Positions 1-4,985 of a DNA stretch of 11,179 bases are shown here, piece after piece. The stretch comes from RGIG8775 sp045612185 (lineage in GTDB: Bacteria > Bacillota > Clostridia > Oscillospirales > CAG-272), in contig JAZKYO010000102.1 in assembly GCA_045612185.1 (NCBI GenBank), positions 1 to 11,179 of the forward strand, in the 5' to 3' direction. The notes under the pieces are model-generated. The model made no database searches. It saw only the letters and a program-made list of their open reading frames with translations, and had not been told where the DNA came from. A program made the position numbers and the translations under genes. Position 1 is the first letter of the stretch. Each line of letters opens with the position of its first letter.

Positions 1-24
1 GCCTTTTTTATTATTCATCTATAA

Positions 25-70
25 CTTGTCAAATTTCTTGACAAGCACTGCATTTGTGGACACAAATGCA
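25..70. repeat. two adjacent inverted repeats
   Basis: Two perfect hairpins lie side by side. CTTGTCAA (25-32) pairs with TTGACAAG (38-45) around a 5-nt loop. TGCATTTGTG (49-58) pairs with CACAAATGCA (61-70) around GA. They lie just beyond the bidirectional terminator of the HAD gene. Neither is followed by a clear T run, so they need not be terminators. They could be a protein binding site or part of the end of a gene left of the window, whose own terminator tail may be the T run at 4-9. The function is unknown. Confidence 0.5.
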
Positions 71-110
71 AAAATACGGCCCACCTCTTGCGAGATGTGC
101 CGTATTTTTT
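70..110. terminator. bidirectional intrinsic terminator
   Basis: AAAAATACGGC (70-80) pairs perfectly with GCCGTATTTTT (99-109), and the loop holds a smaller imperfect stem (83-88 with 93-98). The A run and T run flank the stem, so it would work on either strand. On the minus strand it lies 45 nt past the stop codon of the HAD phosphatase gene and is its likely terminator. On the plus strand it could stop transcription entering from the left. Confidence 0.75.
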
Positions 111-154
111 AAAACTTTCCTTTAGAGTGACGCTCTATAACTCAGTCCTTTTTA

Positions 155-889
155 TCAATCAGAAAATATCTCGTCAAAGGCGTCCTCTACGCGCGCCACC
201 TGTCTGTCGGAAATCTCCGCAAGATGGGCGGAACGGTTGCCGACGGCAAACGAAAGCTTGGCGTTCTTTACCATAGCCACGTCGTTTCCGCTGTCGCCTA
301 TGCAGGCGGTGTCAAACTTGGTAAGCATAAGCCTTACCTGAAGGTCAGAAACAGCCGCGCCCTTGTTGGCAAATCGGTTCACAAACTGCGCCATGCTGTT
401 TTTTCCGCCGTCCCAATGGGTGCGGAGACCCGAATAGGAGTGAAATTTCAGCTCCTTGCCGTACGAGGTGATTTTGAAAATCTTTTCTTTTACCTCGCCA
501 ATCCTCGTAATGGGAACGGCGTTGAAAAGCTTTGCCTCGTCGGGTATGTTTCCTACCGAATAATTGCGATTTGCACCGTGAAGAATAAAGGAGAAGCCAT
601 CACTCTTTTCGGCAAAGAAGCCGTTTAAGTCGGCATGCTCAATCTGCCTTTCGTACAGCGAGCGTCCGCCCTTCACGTAATGCGCGCCGTCACAGCAAAC
701 GAAGTATACGCTGTCGGCAAACTCGGGCAAAAGCGCCGCAAGCTCGCCGTAGGTGCGCCCCGACGCCACCGCCACGGTAATATTATTTTCAATAGCCTTT
801 TTCAGACGTTGCCTGACCGCCTCCGAAACACGGCTTTCGCCGTAGGGCAAAAGCGTGCCGTCAAAGTCGCTTACTATAAGTTTTATCAT
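155..889 (-). CDS. Cof-type HAD-superfamily hydrolase
   Basis: A predicted cytoplasmic phosphatase of the haloacid dehalogenase superfamily, Cof/type IIB branch, whose known members remove phosphate from sugar phosphates, FMN or pyridoxal phosphate. All four motifs are visible (numbered from the first of two adjacent ATGs): motif I DFDGTL with nucleophile D9 and acid/base D11, motif II SGRT with S44, motif III K177 in NKG, and motif IV IGDSGND with D200 and D204. Residues about 80-160 form the cap. At 244-245 aa it is somewhat shorter than most Cof proteins (about 270), mainly in the cap. The start at 889 is chosen because AGAGG (896-900) lies 6 nt from it but only 3 nt from the ATG at 892. 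It has its own promoter at 919-947 and a terminator at 70-110. The substrate cannot be read from the sequence. Confidence 0.93.
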   Translation of the reverse strand: MIKLIVSDFDGTLLPYGESRVSEAVRQRLKKAIENNITVAVASGRTYGELAALLPEFADSVYFVCCDGAHYVKGGRSLYERQIEHADLNGFFAEKSDGFSFILHGANRNYSVGNIPDEAKLFNAVPITRIGEVKEKIFKITSYGKELKFHSYSGLRTHWDGGKNSMAQFVNRFANKGAAVSDLQVRLMLTKFDTACIGDSGNDVAMVKNAKLSFAVGNRSAHLAEISDRQVARVEDAFDEIFSD

Positions 890-895
890 CATTTA

Positions 896-900
896 CCTCT
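896..900 (-). promoter_or_regulatory. ribosome binding site deciding the HAD start
   Basis: AGAGG on the minus strand. Two ATG codons follow in tandem (890-892 and 887-889). Only the second has normal spacing (6 nt), which removes one methionine from the longest reading frame. Confidence 0.6.
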
Positions 901-918
901 TAAAATCTCGTTAGGTAA

Positions 919-947
919 ATTATACCGCTAAAATGCGGATTTGTCAA
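919..947 (-). promoter_or_regulatory. promoter of the HAD gene
   Basis: On the minus strand TTGACA (942-947) is followed after exactly 17 nt by TATAAT (919-924), a perfect sigma-70/sigma-A consensus. The spacer contains a short CCGC/GCGG inverted repeat (925-938). The -10 lies about 30 nt before the chosen HAD start. The -35 sits about 10 nt past the stop of the Cys-rich lipoprotein gene, so the gap is filled by this promoter and leaves no room for a normal terminator. Confidence 0.85.
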
Positions 948-957
948 GTGCTATAGA

Positions 958-2436
958 TTACGGCTTTTTCCCGCCGCAGACGGTGCAAACGCCGCTACTG
1001 TTGTATTTGTGAGGAAGCTCGGTAATGCTTTTTGCCTCGGGCACGTTGCATTTGGTGCAAATTCTGATTTCCTTGCCACGCTCCGTGCAGGTGGGCTGCT
1101 CTGTTACAGTCCATACGGGAGGGTATTTGTGCTTGCAAGTGTATCCGCCGTATCCGCAGTTAACGCAGGTGATACCATTATACAAATGGTCAAGCTTGGC
1201 GATGTAGCTTATTTTCTCGGAAAAATCTCCGCAGAATTTGCAAGTTCCTCTGGTAATCCACTCGCCGTATTGCATACAGGTTGGTTCAAGCTTCTTCTGG
1301 GTATGCGTGTAGGTGTGGTCGCACGCGGGCTCTGCCGTGCCGCAGTTGACACAAGCTCCGTTTTCATAGACGTGAGAGAGCTTTGTTACCGATTTGGGCA
1401 TTTCCAAGCCGCATTTGCTGCACCTGAGAATGTATTCGCCGTTTTGCTTGCAGGTCAATTCCTTTACCTCTATTACGGTTCTGAAATTGTGATTGCATTG
1501 TGGCTTCGGCTCAGCCGCTCCGCACTTAGTGCAAACACCGAGATTGTAGGTATGAGCGTCTTTGGGATAATTTTCGGTTTTCTTTGTGCCGCATTTTGTG
1601 CATTTTGAAACAATCTCGCCCTCTTTTGCGCAAGACGGGGGCTTTATTGAGTCTGTGACAAAGTTGTGATTGCATTGTGTGGTCGCAGTACCACCCGTGC
1701 CGGCTTTTTTCTCTCCGCAGTTGGCGCAAACATCGTTTTTGTAGTTGTGCCCAAGCTTTTCGGTTTGCTTTGTTTCCTGATAGCCGCACTTACGACACTC
1801 TCTCATTTGCTCGCCGTTTTGCGTGCAGGTGGCGGTTTTTACGTTGTGCCAGTCTCTGTATACGTGCGGACATTCTGCCTGCTCGGCGCTTTCTTTGTTA
1901 GTTCCGCACATCGTGCAAATATTGTTTTTATATTTGTGTTCCAATTTCGGGATGGTTTGAGGTACGGTAAGGGGAGAATTGCACACACCGCAGTGCGAGC
2001 CCTCGGTAGCCCCCGTTTTCTGACAGGTCGCGGGAATTTCTTTGTCAATTACAACGGTGTGATCAAGCTTGGCTACGACTTGTGGAGGTTCGATTACGAT
2101 AAGGCAAAAATAGCAATACGAGCTTTCTGTCAAGCCGGTAGTTCTGCAAGTGGGGGCGCGCCCTTCGTTTTTAACTACAAGATGCTCGTCGCTTTTTGGG
2201 GTGACCTTCAGCTCGCGCTCGCCGCAAGACGAGCAGGTTCTCACAAGCTCGCCGTATTCGGCGCAGGTGGCAACCTTTTTGGTTGCCCACCCACCAAAGC
2301 TGTGCTCGTGCGCGGCAGAAGTGCCGCTTTCGGGCGGGTTTGTGTCGGGGGCCTCGGTTACTTGCGCGGGCTCAGCTCCGCAAGCCGCCAGCAGACAAAC
2401 CAAGGCTATAACGAATGTCAACAAAGCTTTTTTCAT
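958..2436 (-). CDS. Cys/His-repeat lipoprotein
   Basis: A predicted surface lipoprotein of 492 aa. Residues 1-19 are a lipoprotein signal (basic KK, hydrophobic core, lipobox LAAC with C19 as the lipidated residue). A short Pro/Thr/Ser linker follows to about residue 42. The rest is about eight repeats rich in Cys and His. Units 4-8 begin at C189, C255, C314, C372 and C434 and share one plan: CxH, a lone TC or SC, CxxC, then H-x-Y and a second CxxC, six Cys per unit. This resembles zinc-ribbon-like repeats common in secreted proteins of gut Clostridia (wording such as ATCTxxG and CxxCG). No enzyme domain is present. AGGAGG lies about 7 nt before the ATG, inside the end of the upstream membrane protein gene whose stop is 2 nt away, so the two are co-transcribed and probably translationally coupled. 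Metal binding or adhesion is inference. Confidence 0.85.
   Translation of the reverse strand: MKKALLTFVIALVCLLAACGAEPAQVTEAPDTNPPESGTSAAHEHSFGGWATKKVATCAEYGELVRTCSSCGERELKVTPKSDEHLVVKNEGRAPTCRTTGLTESSYCYFCLIVIEPPQVVAKLDHTVVIDKEIPATCQKTGATEGSHCGVCNSPLTVPQTIPKLEHKYKNNICTMCGTNKESAEQAECPHVYRDWHNVKTATCTQNGEQMRECRKCGYQETKQTEKLGHNYKNDVCANCGEKKAGTGGTATTQCNHNFVTDSIKPPSCAKEGEIVSKCTKCGTKKTENYPKDAHTYNLGVCTKCGAAEPKPQCNHNFRTVIEVKELTCKQNGEYILRCSKCGLEMPKSVTKLSHVYENGACVNCGTAEPACDHTYTHTQKKLEPTCMQYGEWITRGTCKFCGDFSEKISYIAKLDHLYNGITCVNCGYGGYTCKHKYPPVWTVTEQPTCTERGKEIRICTKCNVPEAKSITELPHKYNSSGVCTVCGGKKP
961..2310 (-). repeat. eight tandem Cys/His protein repeats
   Basis: Repeat units of the lipoprotein, approximate residues: 43-85, 86-126, 127-188, 189-254, 255-313, 314-371, 372-433, 434-492. 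The first three lack the leading CxH, and units 1 and 2 also lack the second CxxC. The last five are complete, with a period of 58-66 residues. Sequence between the conserved Cys, His, Gly and Tyr positions has diverged, so the duplication is old and not a recent DNA-level expansion. Confidence 0.85.
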
Positions 2437-2438
2437 GA

Positions 2439-3305
2439 TTATTCCTCCGCCTTAAGACCCGTAAGCTCCTCAAAAATCGGCAGCTCGTAGGAAGGGAAGT
2501 AAAGACCGTATTTTTCACCGAAATGATATATTTCAAGAAAATAATGCGGTTTTACGTAAACGTTTCCGTATCTGTCAACGTTTATCTTGTATTGCTTGTA
2601 TTTTTGGCTGCCGGGTTCCTCGTCTTTGTGCCATTCGGGAAGAATTGCCGTCTTTTTTACCGTTCTTATTGCGGTAATTTCGGAGAGGGGAAGCTCAAAG
2701 CAATGCTCCACGTCGGCAATAAACAAACTGCCGTTTTCGACAAAGGCTTCTACCTCCACGTTGGCGTGAGTGACCGTCGAAAGAGGGTAGGACTTAACGG
2801 CTATCTCGCCATTTTTGACTACGTAACGGAAACCGAGAACGTCAACCGTGACCGAGTTATCGGGCACGCCAAGCTCCGCGTAAACCTCGTCAAGGCTTTG
2901 GACGAACTCCTCGGCGGTTTGCTCGGCTTCGGTGCTGTCAAGCACCTCCTTGCTCCGCTTTCCCGAAAGCACCGACAGTGCAATCCACGCAACTGCCGCC
3001 ACACCGCCAATCCAGAATACGTAAGGCGCGTTGCCGTAAAAGTGTGAAAACTCCGACGCGCCGTGCTCTATAAGCAGCTTCAGCGTCAGCACTAATACGA
3101 AAAATCCAACGTACATACACACCGAGCGCAGAATGCGGAGAGGGCGGGGAAGCTTGGATTTTTCTATGGTGTCTTTCAGATCCTTTCGGTTTTCCTCAAG
3201 GTTTTCGCTGTTGTATGACGATACCGTGCGGACGATAAACTCGTCGCCGTTGGTTTTGTCGTTCTTTTTGTCGTTTGTCAGGTCAATTGCAAAAATCGGT
3301 TTCAT
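2439..3305 (-). CDS. two-helix membrane protein, unknown function
   Basis: A 288-aa protein I do not recognise. Residues 1-58 are polar and charged with no signal peptide. Two hydrophobic segments follow, about 61-80 (CMYVGFFVLVLTLKLL) and 94-114 (YVFWIGGVAAVAWIALSVL), joined by a short loop. A soluble domain of about 150 residues completes it, rich in alternating beta-strand-like pattern (LGFRYVVKNGEIAVKSYPL, YGNVYVKPHYFLEIYHF). The layout of two helices plus a C-terminal beta domain is like bacterial PH-domain membrane proteins, but this is only a resemblance. The start has AAGGAG 6 nt upstream. It is the first gene of an operon: its stop codon is 2 nt before the lipoprotein start, so both products probably act at the same membrane. 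Its promoter is at 3339-3367. Confidence 0.85.
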   Translation of the reverse strand: MKPIFAIDLTNDKKNDKTNGDEFIVRTVSSYNSENLEENRKDLKDTIEKSKLPRPLRILRSVCMYVGFFVLVLTLKLLIEHGASEFSHFYGNAPYVFWIGGVAAVAWIALSVLSGKRSKEVLDSTEAEQTAEEFVQSLDEVYAELGVPDNSVTVDVLGFRYVVKNGEIAVKSYPLSTVTHANVEVEAFVENGSLFIADVEHCFELPLSEITAIRTVKKTAILPEWHKDEEPGSQKYKQYKINVDRYGNVYVKPHYFLEIYHFGEKYGLYFPSYELPIFEELTGLKAEE

Positions 3306-3338
3306 TTTCGTCTCCTTTGCTGTGATTTTGTTAATTAA

Positions 3339-3367
3339 ATTATAATGCCTTTACTTGCTAAAGTCAA
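3339..3367 (-). promoter_or_regulatory. promoter of the membrane protein-lipoprotein operon
   Basis: On the minus strand TTGACT (3362-3367), 17-nt spacer, TATAAT (3339-3344). The leader to the ATG at 3305 is short (about 27 nt) and carries AAGGAG. A second TTGACA (3386-3391) lies 24 nt further upstream without a matching -10. The -35 overlaps an inverted repeat (3365-3381), so a regulator binding there could block polymerase. Confidence 0.8.
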
Positions 3368-3402
3368 GCAATTCTTGCTTGCTTTTGTCAAGTGTTGCTT
3401 GC
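3355..3402. repeat. short repeats over the operon promoter
   Basis: TTGCT occurs at 3355, 3375 and 3395, exactly 20 bp apart, and TTGCTTGC at 3375 and 3395. GTCAAG occurs at 3363 and 3387. CAAGCAA (3365-3371) and TTGCTTG (3375-3381) form a perfect 7-bp inverted repeat with a 3-nt loop. The cluster fills the gap between the 324-aa gene and the membrane protein promoter. It could be an operator array or a weak terminator for the 324-aa gene. Which of these is not decided by the sequence. Confidence 0.45.
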
Positions 3403-3413
3403 GAAGCCTTGTT

Positions 3414-4388
3414 TTATAAGGCGTTTTCCCAAAAATCCTTTATCATGTCGCGAATGCTCTGCTTGATGACTCTGTTGATAAATCTGTCAGACTCGGGAGC
3501 GAATGAGATAATAAGACTGTTGCTTTCTTTGCGGTGTGAAAGGTCGAAAACGGTGTCTCGGGAGGAGGCAAGATCCTCGCAAAACGCCAAAATGCCGTGG
3601 CGCAAAGCTCCGTTTCTGTATAGCGTGAAATCCTCGCCCACACCAATGCAAAAGGAAACCCAAAGGTGACCCTCGGTCTCTCCCACAGTCGCCTTGAAAT
3701 TTCTGTCCTCGCCGTATTCACGCGCAAACGCCACGGTAAGAAGCGTGAAAAGGTTGAAAATTTCAGCGCTGAAATTACTCAGATTCGGCAATATTTCGAG
3801 CTCGGTACTGCTTTTGCCCACACAACCGATAAAATCTGCGATTGCCAATATCCGCTCGGCAAGATATTTGCCAATCGAAGCGCCAAAGCCGTATCGCGCC
3901 GCGGTAATCTCGGCACAGGAAATAGCCCCGTCAGCGGCTTCGATGGCACTTTTCGCGCGCTTAAGCTCGCCCTCGTTACAGCGCGGAACAGCGTACGATG
4001 CCGCACTGCCCAAAAGCGTAGCGTGGCGGCAGCTTTCCTGATTAAAATATTCAAATACCCATTCCTTGCCCGCAAGCGGAATGACGGCAAACAGTAAGCC
4101 GCTGATGCCGAATAGCTCGGTAAAAACCACCGCGCCGCCAAGTGCGGTGTCAAGTACTAAATGACGCAATTCAAAGGAGGTGCAAAGCGAGATAATGCCG
4201 TCGGCGTCCGATTCGCTCGTCAGCTCGAAAAAGTTTTTGCACTCGCGGAGCTTTGGCTCGCAGGTGCGAGTGAAAATAATATTTCCGGCGCGGTCAAAAA
4301 CTATAAAATGGTCGTCAATAGCTCTGCAACGCTCAATCGCGCCGTTAAAAATAGGAACGTAACGCTCGGTGTCGGTAAAAAATCTCAT
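3414..4388 (-). CDS. hypothetical protein, possibly degenerate sensor
   Basis: A 324-aa protein of unknown function with no signal peptide and no clear membrane helix. The reading frame stays open up to 4529, but the start at 4388 (MRFFTDTERYV) is chosen because GAGG lies 5 nt upstream and the gene's own promoter (4425-4453) lies inside the longer frame, as does part of the tRNA promoter. Residues 27-41 (HFIVFDRAGNIIFTR) read like the first strands of a PAS-type sensor domain. Residues 203-250 (an EIFNLFTLLTVAFARE helix, then strands KATVG and LWVSFCIGVG) loosely recall the start of a GHKL ATPase domain, but the Asn of an N box and the DxGxG box are missing. If related to histidine kinases it would be catalytically dead. 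That is speculation. It has no operon partner. Confidence 0.75.
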   Translation of the reverse strand: MRFFTDTERYVPIFNGAIERCRAIDDHFIVFDRAGNIIFTRTCEPKLRECKNFFELTSESDADGIISLCTSFELRHLVLDTALGGAVVFTELFGISGLLFAVIPLAGKEWVFEYFNQESCRHATLLGSAASYAVPRCNEGELKRAKSAIEAADGAISCAEITAARYGFGASIGKYLAERILAIADFIGCVGKSSTELEILPNLSNFSAEIFNLFTLLTVAFAREYGEDRNFKATVGETEGHLWVSFCIGVGEDFTLYRNGALRHGILAFCEDLASSRDTVFDLSHRKESNSLIISFAPESDRFINRVIKQSIRDMIKDFWENAL

Positions 4389-4393
4389 AAAAA

Positions 4394-4397
4394 CCTC
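4394..4397 (-). promoter_or_regulatory. ribosome binding site of the 324-aa gene
   Basis: GAGG on the minus strand, 5 nt before ATG 4386-4388. It is modest but is the only Shine-Dalgarno-like sequence that places the start downstream of the promoter. Confidence 0.55.
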
Positions 4398-4424
4398 GCA
4401 AAAGGGAATAATTCTAACAATAAA

Positions 4425-4453
4425 AGTATATAATATAAACGTGCGGAAGTCAA
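4425..4453 (-). promoter_or_regulatory. promoter of the 324-aa gene
   Basis: On the minus strand TTGACT (4448-4453), 17-nt spacer, TATACT (4425-4430). It is divergent from the tRNA promoter, with the two -35 boxes about 37 nt apart, so supercoiling or shared factors could link them. Confidence 0.75.
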
Positions 4454-4490
4454 TAAAAAAATTAATTTTTTGTAAAATTGGTAAAAAGAC

Positions 4491-4519
4491 TTGACAAATC
4501 GAGTTGAATGTGATACAAT
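4491..4519 (+). promoter_or_regulatory. promoter of the tRNA pair
   Basis: TTGACA (4491-4496), 17-nt spacer, TACAAT (4514-4519). The tRNA-Leu gene starts 17 nt after the -10, giving a leader of about 10 nt, which is normal for tRNA operons. Confidence 0.85.
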
Positions 4520-4535
4520 GTATGAGCAACAGTTC

Positions 4536-4624
4536 GCCGGAGTGGCGGAACTGGCAGACGCCCGGGACTTAAAATCCCGTGATACGAAAGTATCGTACGG
4601 GTTCGATTCCCGTTTCCGGCACCA
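4536..4624 (+). tRNA. tRNA-Leu (anticodon UAA)
   Basis: A type II tRNA of 89 nt including encoded CCA. The acceptor GCCGGAG pairs with TTCCGGC (one G-U at pair 7). The anticodon stem CGGGA/TCCCG (4563-4567, 4575-4579) holds a 7-nt loop CTTAAAA with anticodon TAA at 4570-4572. The long variable arm GATAC-GAAA-GTATC and the T arm ACGGG-TTCGATT-CCCGT are intact. It reads UUA and, by wobble, UUG codons. It is the first gene of a two-tRNA operon with initiator tRNA-Met 7 nt downstream. Confidence 0.95.
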
Positions 4625-4631
4625 TTAATAT

Positions 4632-4709
<78 letters not shown>

Positions 4710-4714
4710 AAAAT

Positions 4715-4754
4715 AATTGGAATTAGACCTTTAGGCTTAGTTCCAATTTTTCTT
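4715..4754 (+). terminator. terminator of the tRNA operon
   Basis: AATTGGAA (4715-4722) pairs with TTCCAATT (4741-4748), and the stem continues inward with one mismatch (CC 4728-4729 with GG 4734-4735). A T-rich tract, TTTTTCTTT, follows. It starts 5 nt after the last tRNA. Confidence 0.8.
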
Positions 4755-4759
4755 TGTTA

Positions 4760-4885
4760 TAGGATCAGACAGGAGTACCCCCATCGACCTCCAAACGCTA
4801 CGACCGAAGGGAATAAAGCGTTTAGGAAGTAATTAGTAATGTCGAATAATGAAAGGGTAAAAAATCAAAAATCTATGATAGAGCG
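4760..4885. other. gene-free stretch with a hairpin
   Basis: No supported gene. AAACGCT (4793-4799) and AGCGTTT (4817-4823) form a 7-bp stem with a 17-nt loop. The segment around 4765-4830 is GC-richer than the AT-rich DNA after it and has an open frame of about 20 codons ending at the TAA near 4830, with no start codon. It could be a remnant or a conserved RNA element, but I cannot tell which. Confidence 0.35.
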
Positions 4886-4914
4886 TTGCGTTTTTTGCTT
4901 TACATTGGTATAAT
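4886..4914 (+). promoter_or_regulatory. extended -10 promoter of the propeller gene
   Basis: TATAAT (4909-4914) is preceded by TGG (4906-4908), an extended -10. The -35 at 17 nt is TTGCGT (4886-4891), matching the consensus only in TTG. Transcription would start near 4921, giving a leader of about 65 nt with AGGGG (4973-4977) 8 nt before the ATG. Confidence 0.7.
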
Positions 4915-4925
4915 AAAAGAAAACA

Positions 4926-4941
4926 TTGTGAGAAAACACAA
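4926..4941. promoter_or_regulatory. operator-like inverted repeat
   Basis: TTGTG (4926-4930), 6-nt spacer AGAAAA, CACAA (4937-4941). It lies at about +5 to +20 of the predicted transcript, where repressors commonly bind. No regulator gene lies in the window. It is suggestive only. Confidence 0.35.
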
Positions 4942-4985
4942 AGGACTCGCGTATTACCGGAAATTCTCAAAAAGGGGATGTTTTT

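Noticed and set aside
224..931. Plus-strand frames opposite the HAD gene
   Set aside because: The minus-strand protein carries all four HAD motifs. The opposite frames show no recognisable content.
1009..2490. Long plus-strand frames of 199 and 274 codons opposite the lipoprotein
   Set aside because: They mirror the Cys-rich repeats on the other strand, have no ribosome site or promoter, and give low-quality hydrophobic peptides. The coding strand has a signal peptide, repeats and an operon context.
940..4500. Shared words around -35 boxes (TTTGTCAAGTG at 940 and 3384; ACTTGACAAATC at two promoters)
   Set aside because: All contain the consensus TTGACA. The short flanking identity is best explained by promoter consensus and AT bias, not by a common operator.
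4389..4529. Longer N-terminus for the 324-aa protein
   Set aside because: It would include the gene's own promoter and part of the tRNA promoter, lacks a good ribosome site, and its extra residues look like translated AT-rich intergenic DNA.
4839..4913. 24-codon plus-strand frame before the propeller gene
   Set aside because: It has an AGGAAG nine bases upstream but runs through the propeller gene's promoter, ends inside the -10 box, and has no recognisable peptide.
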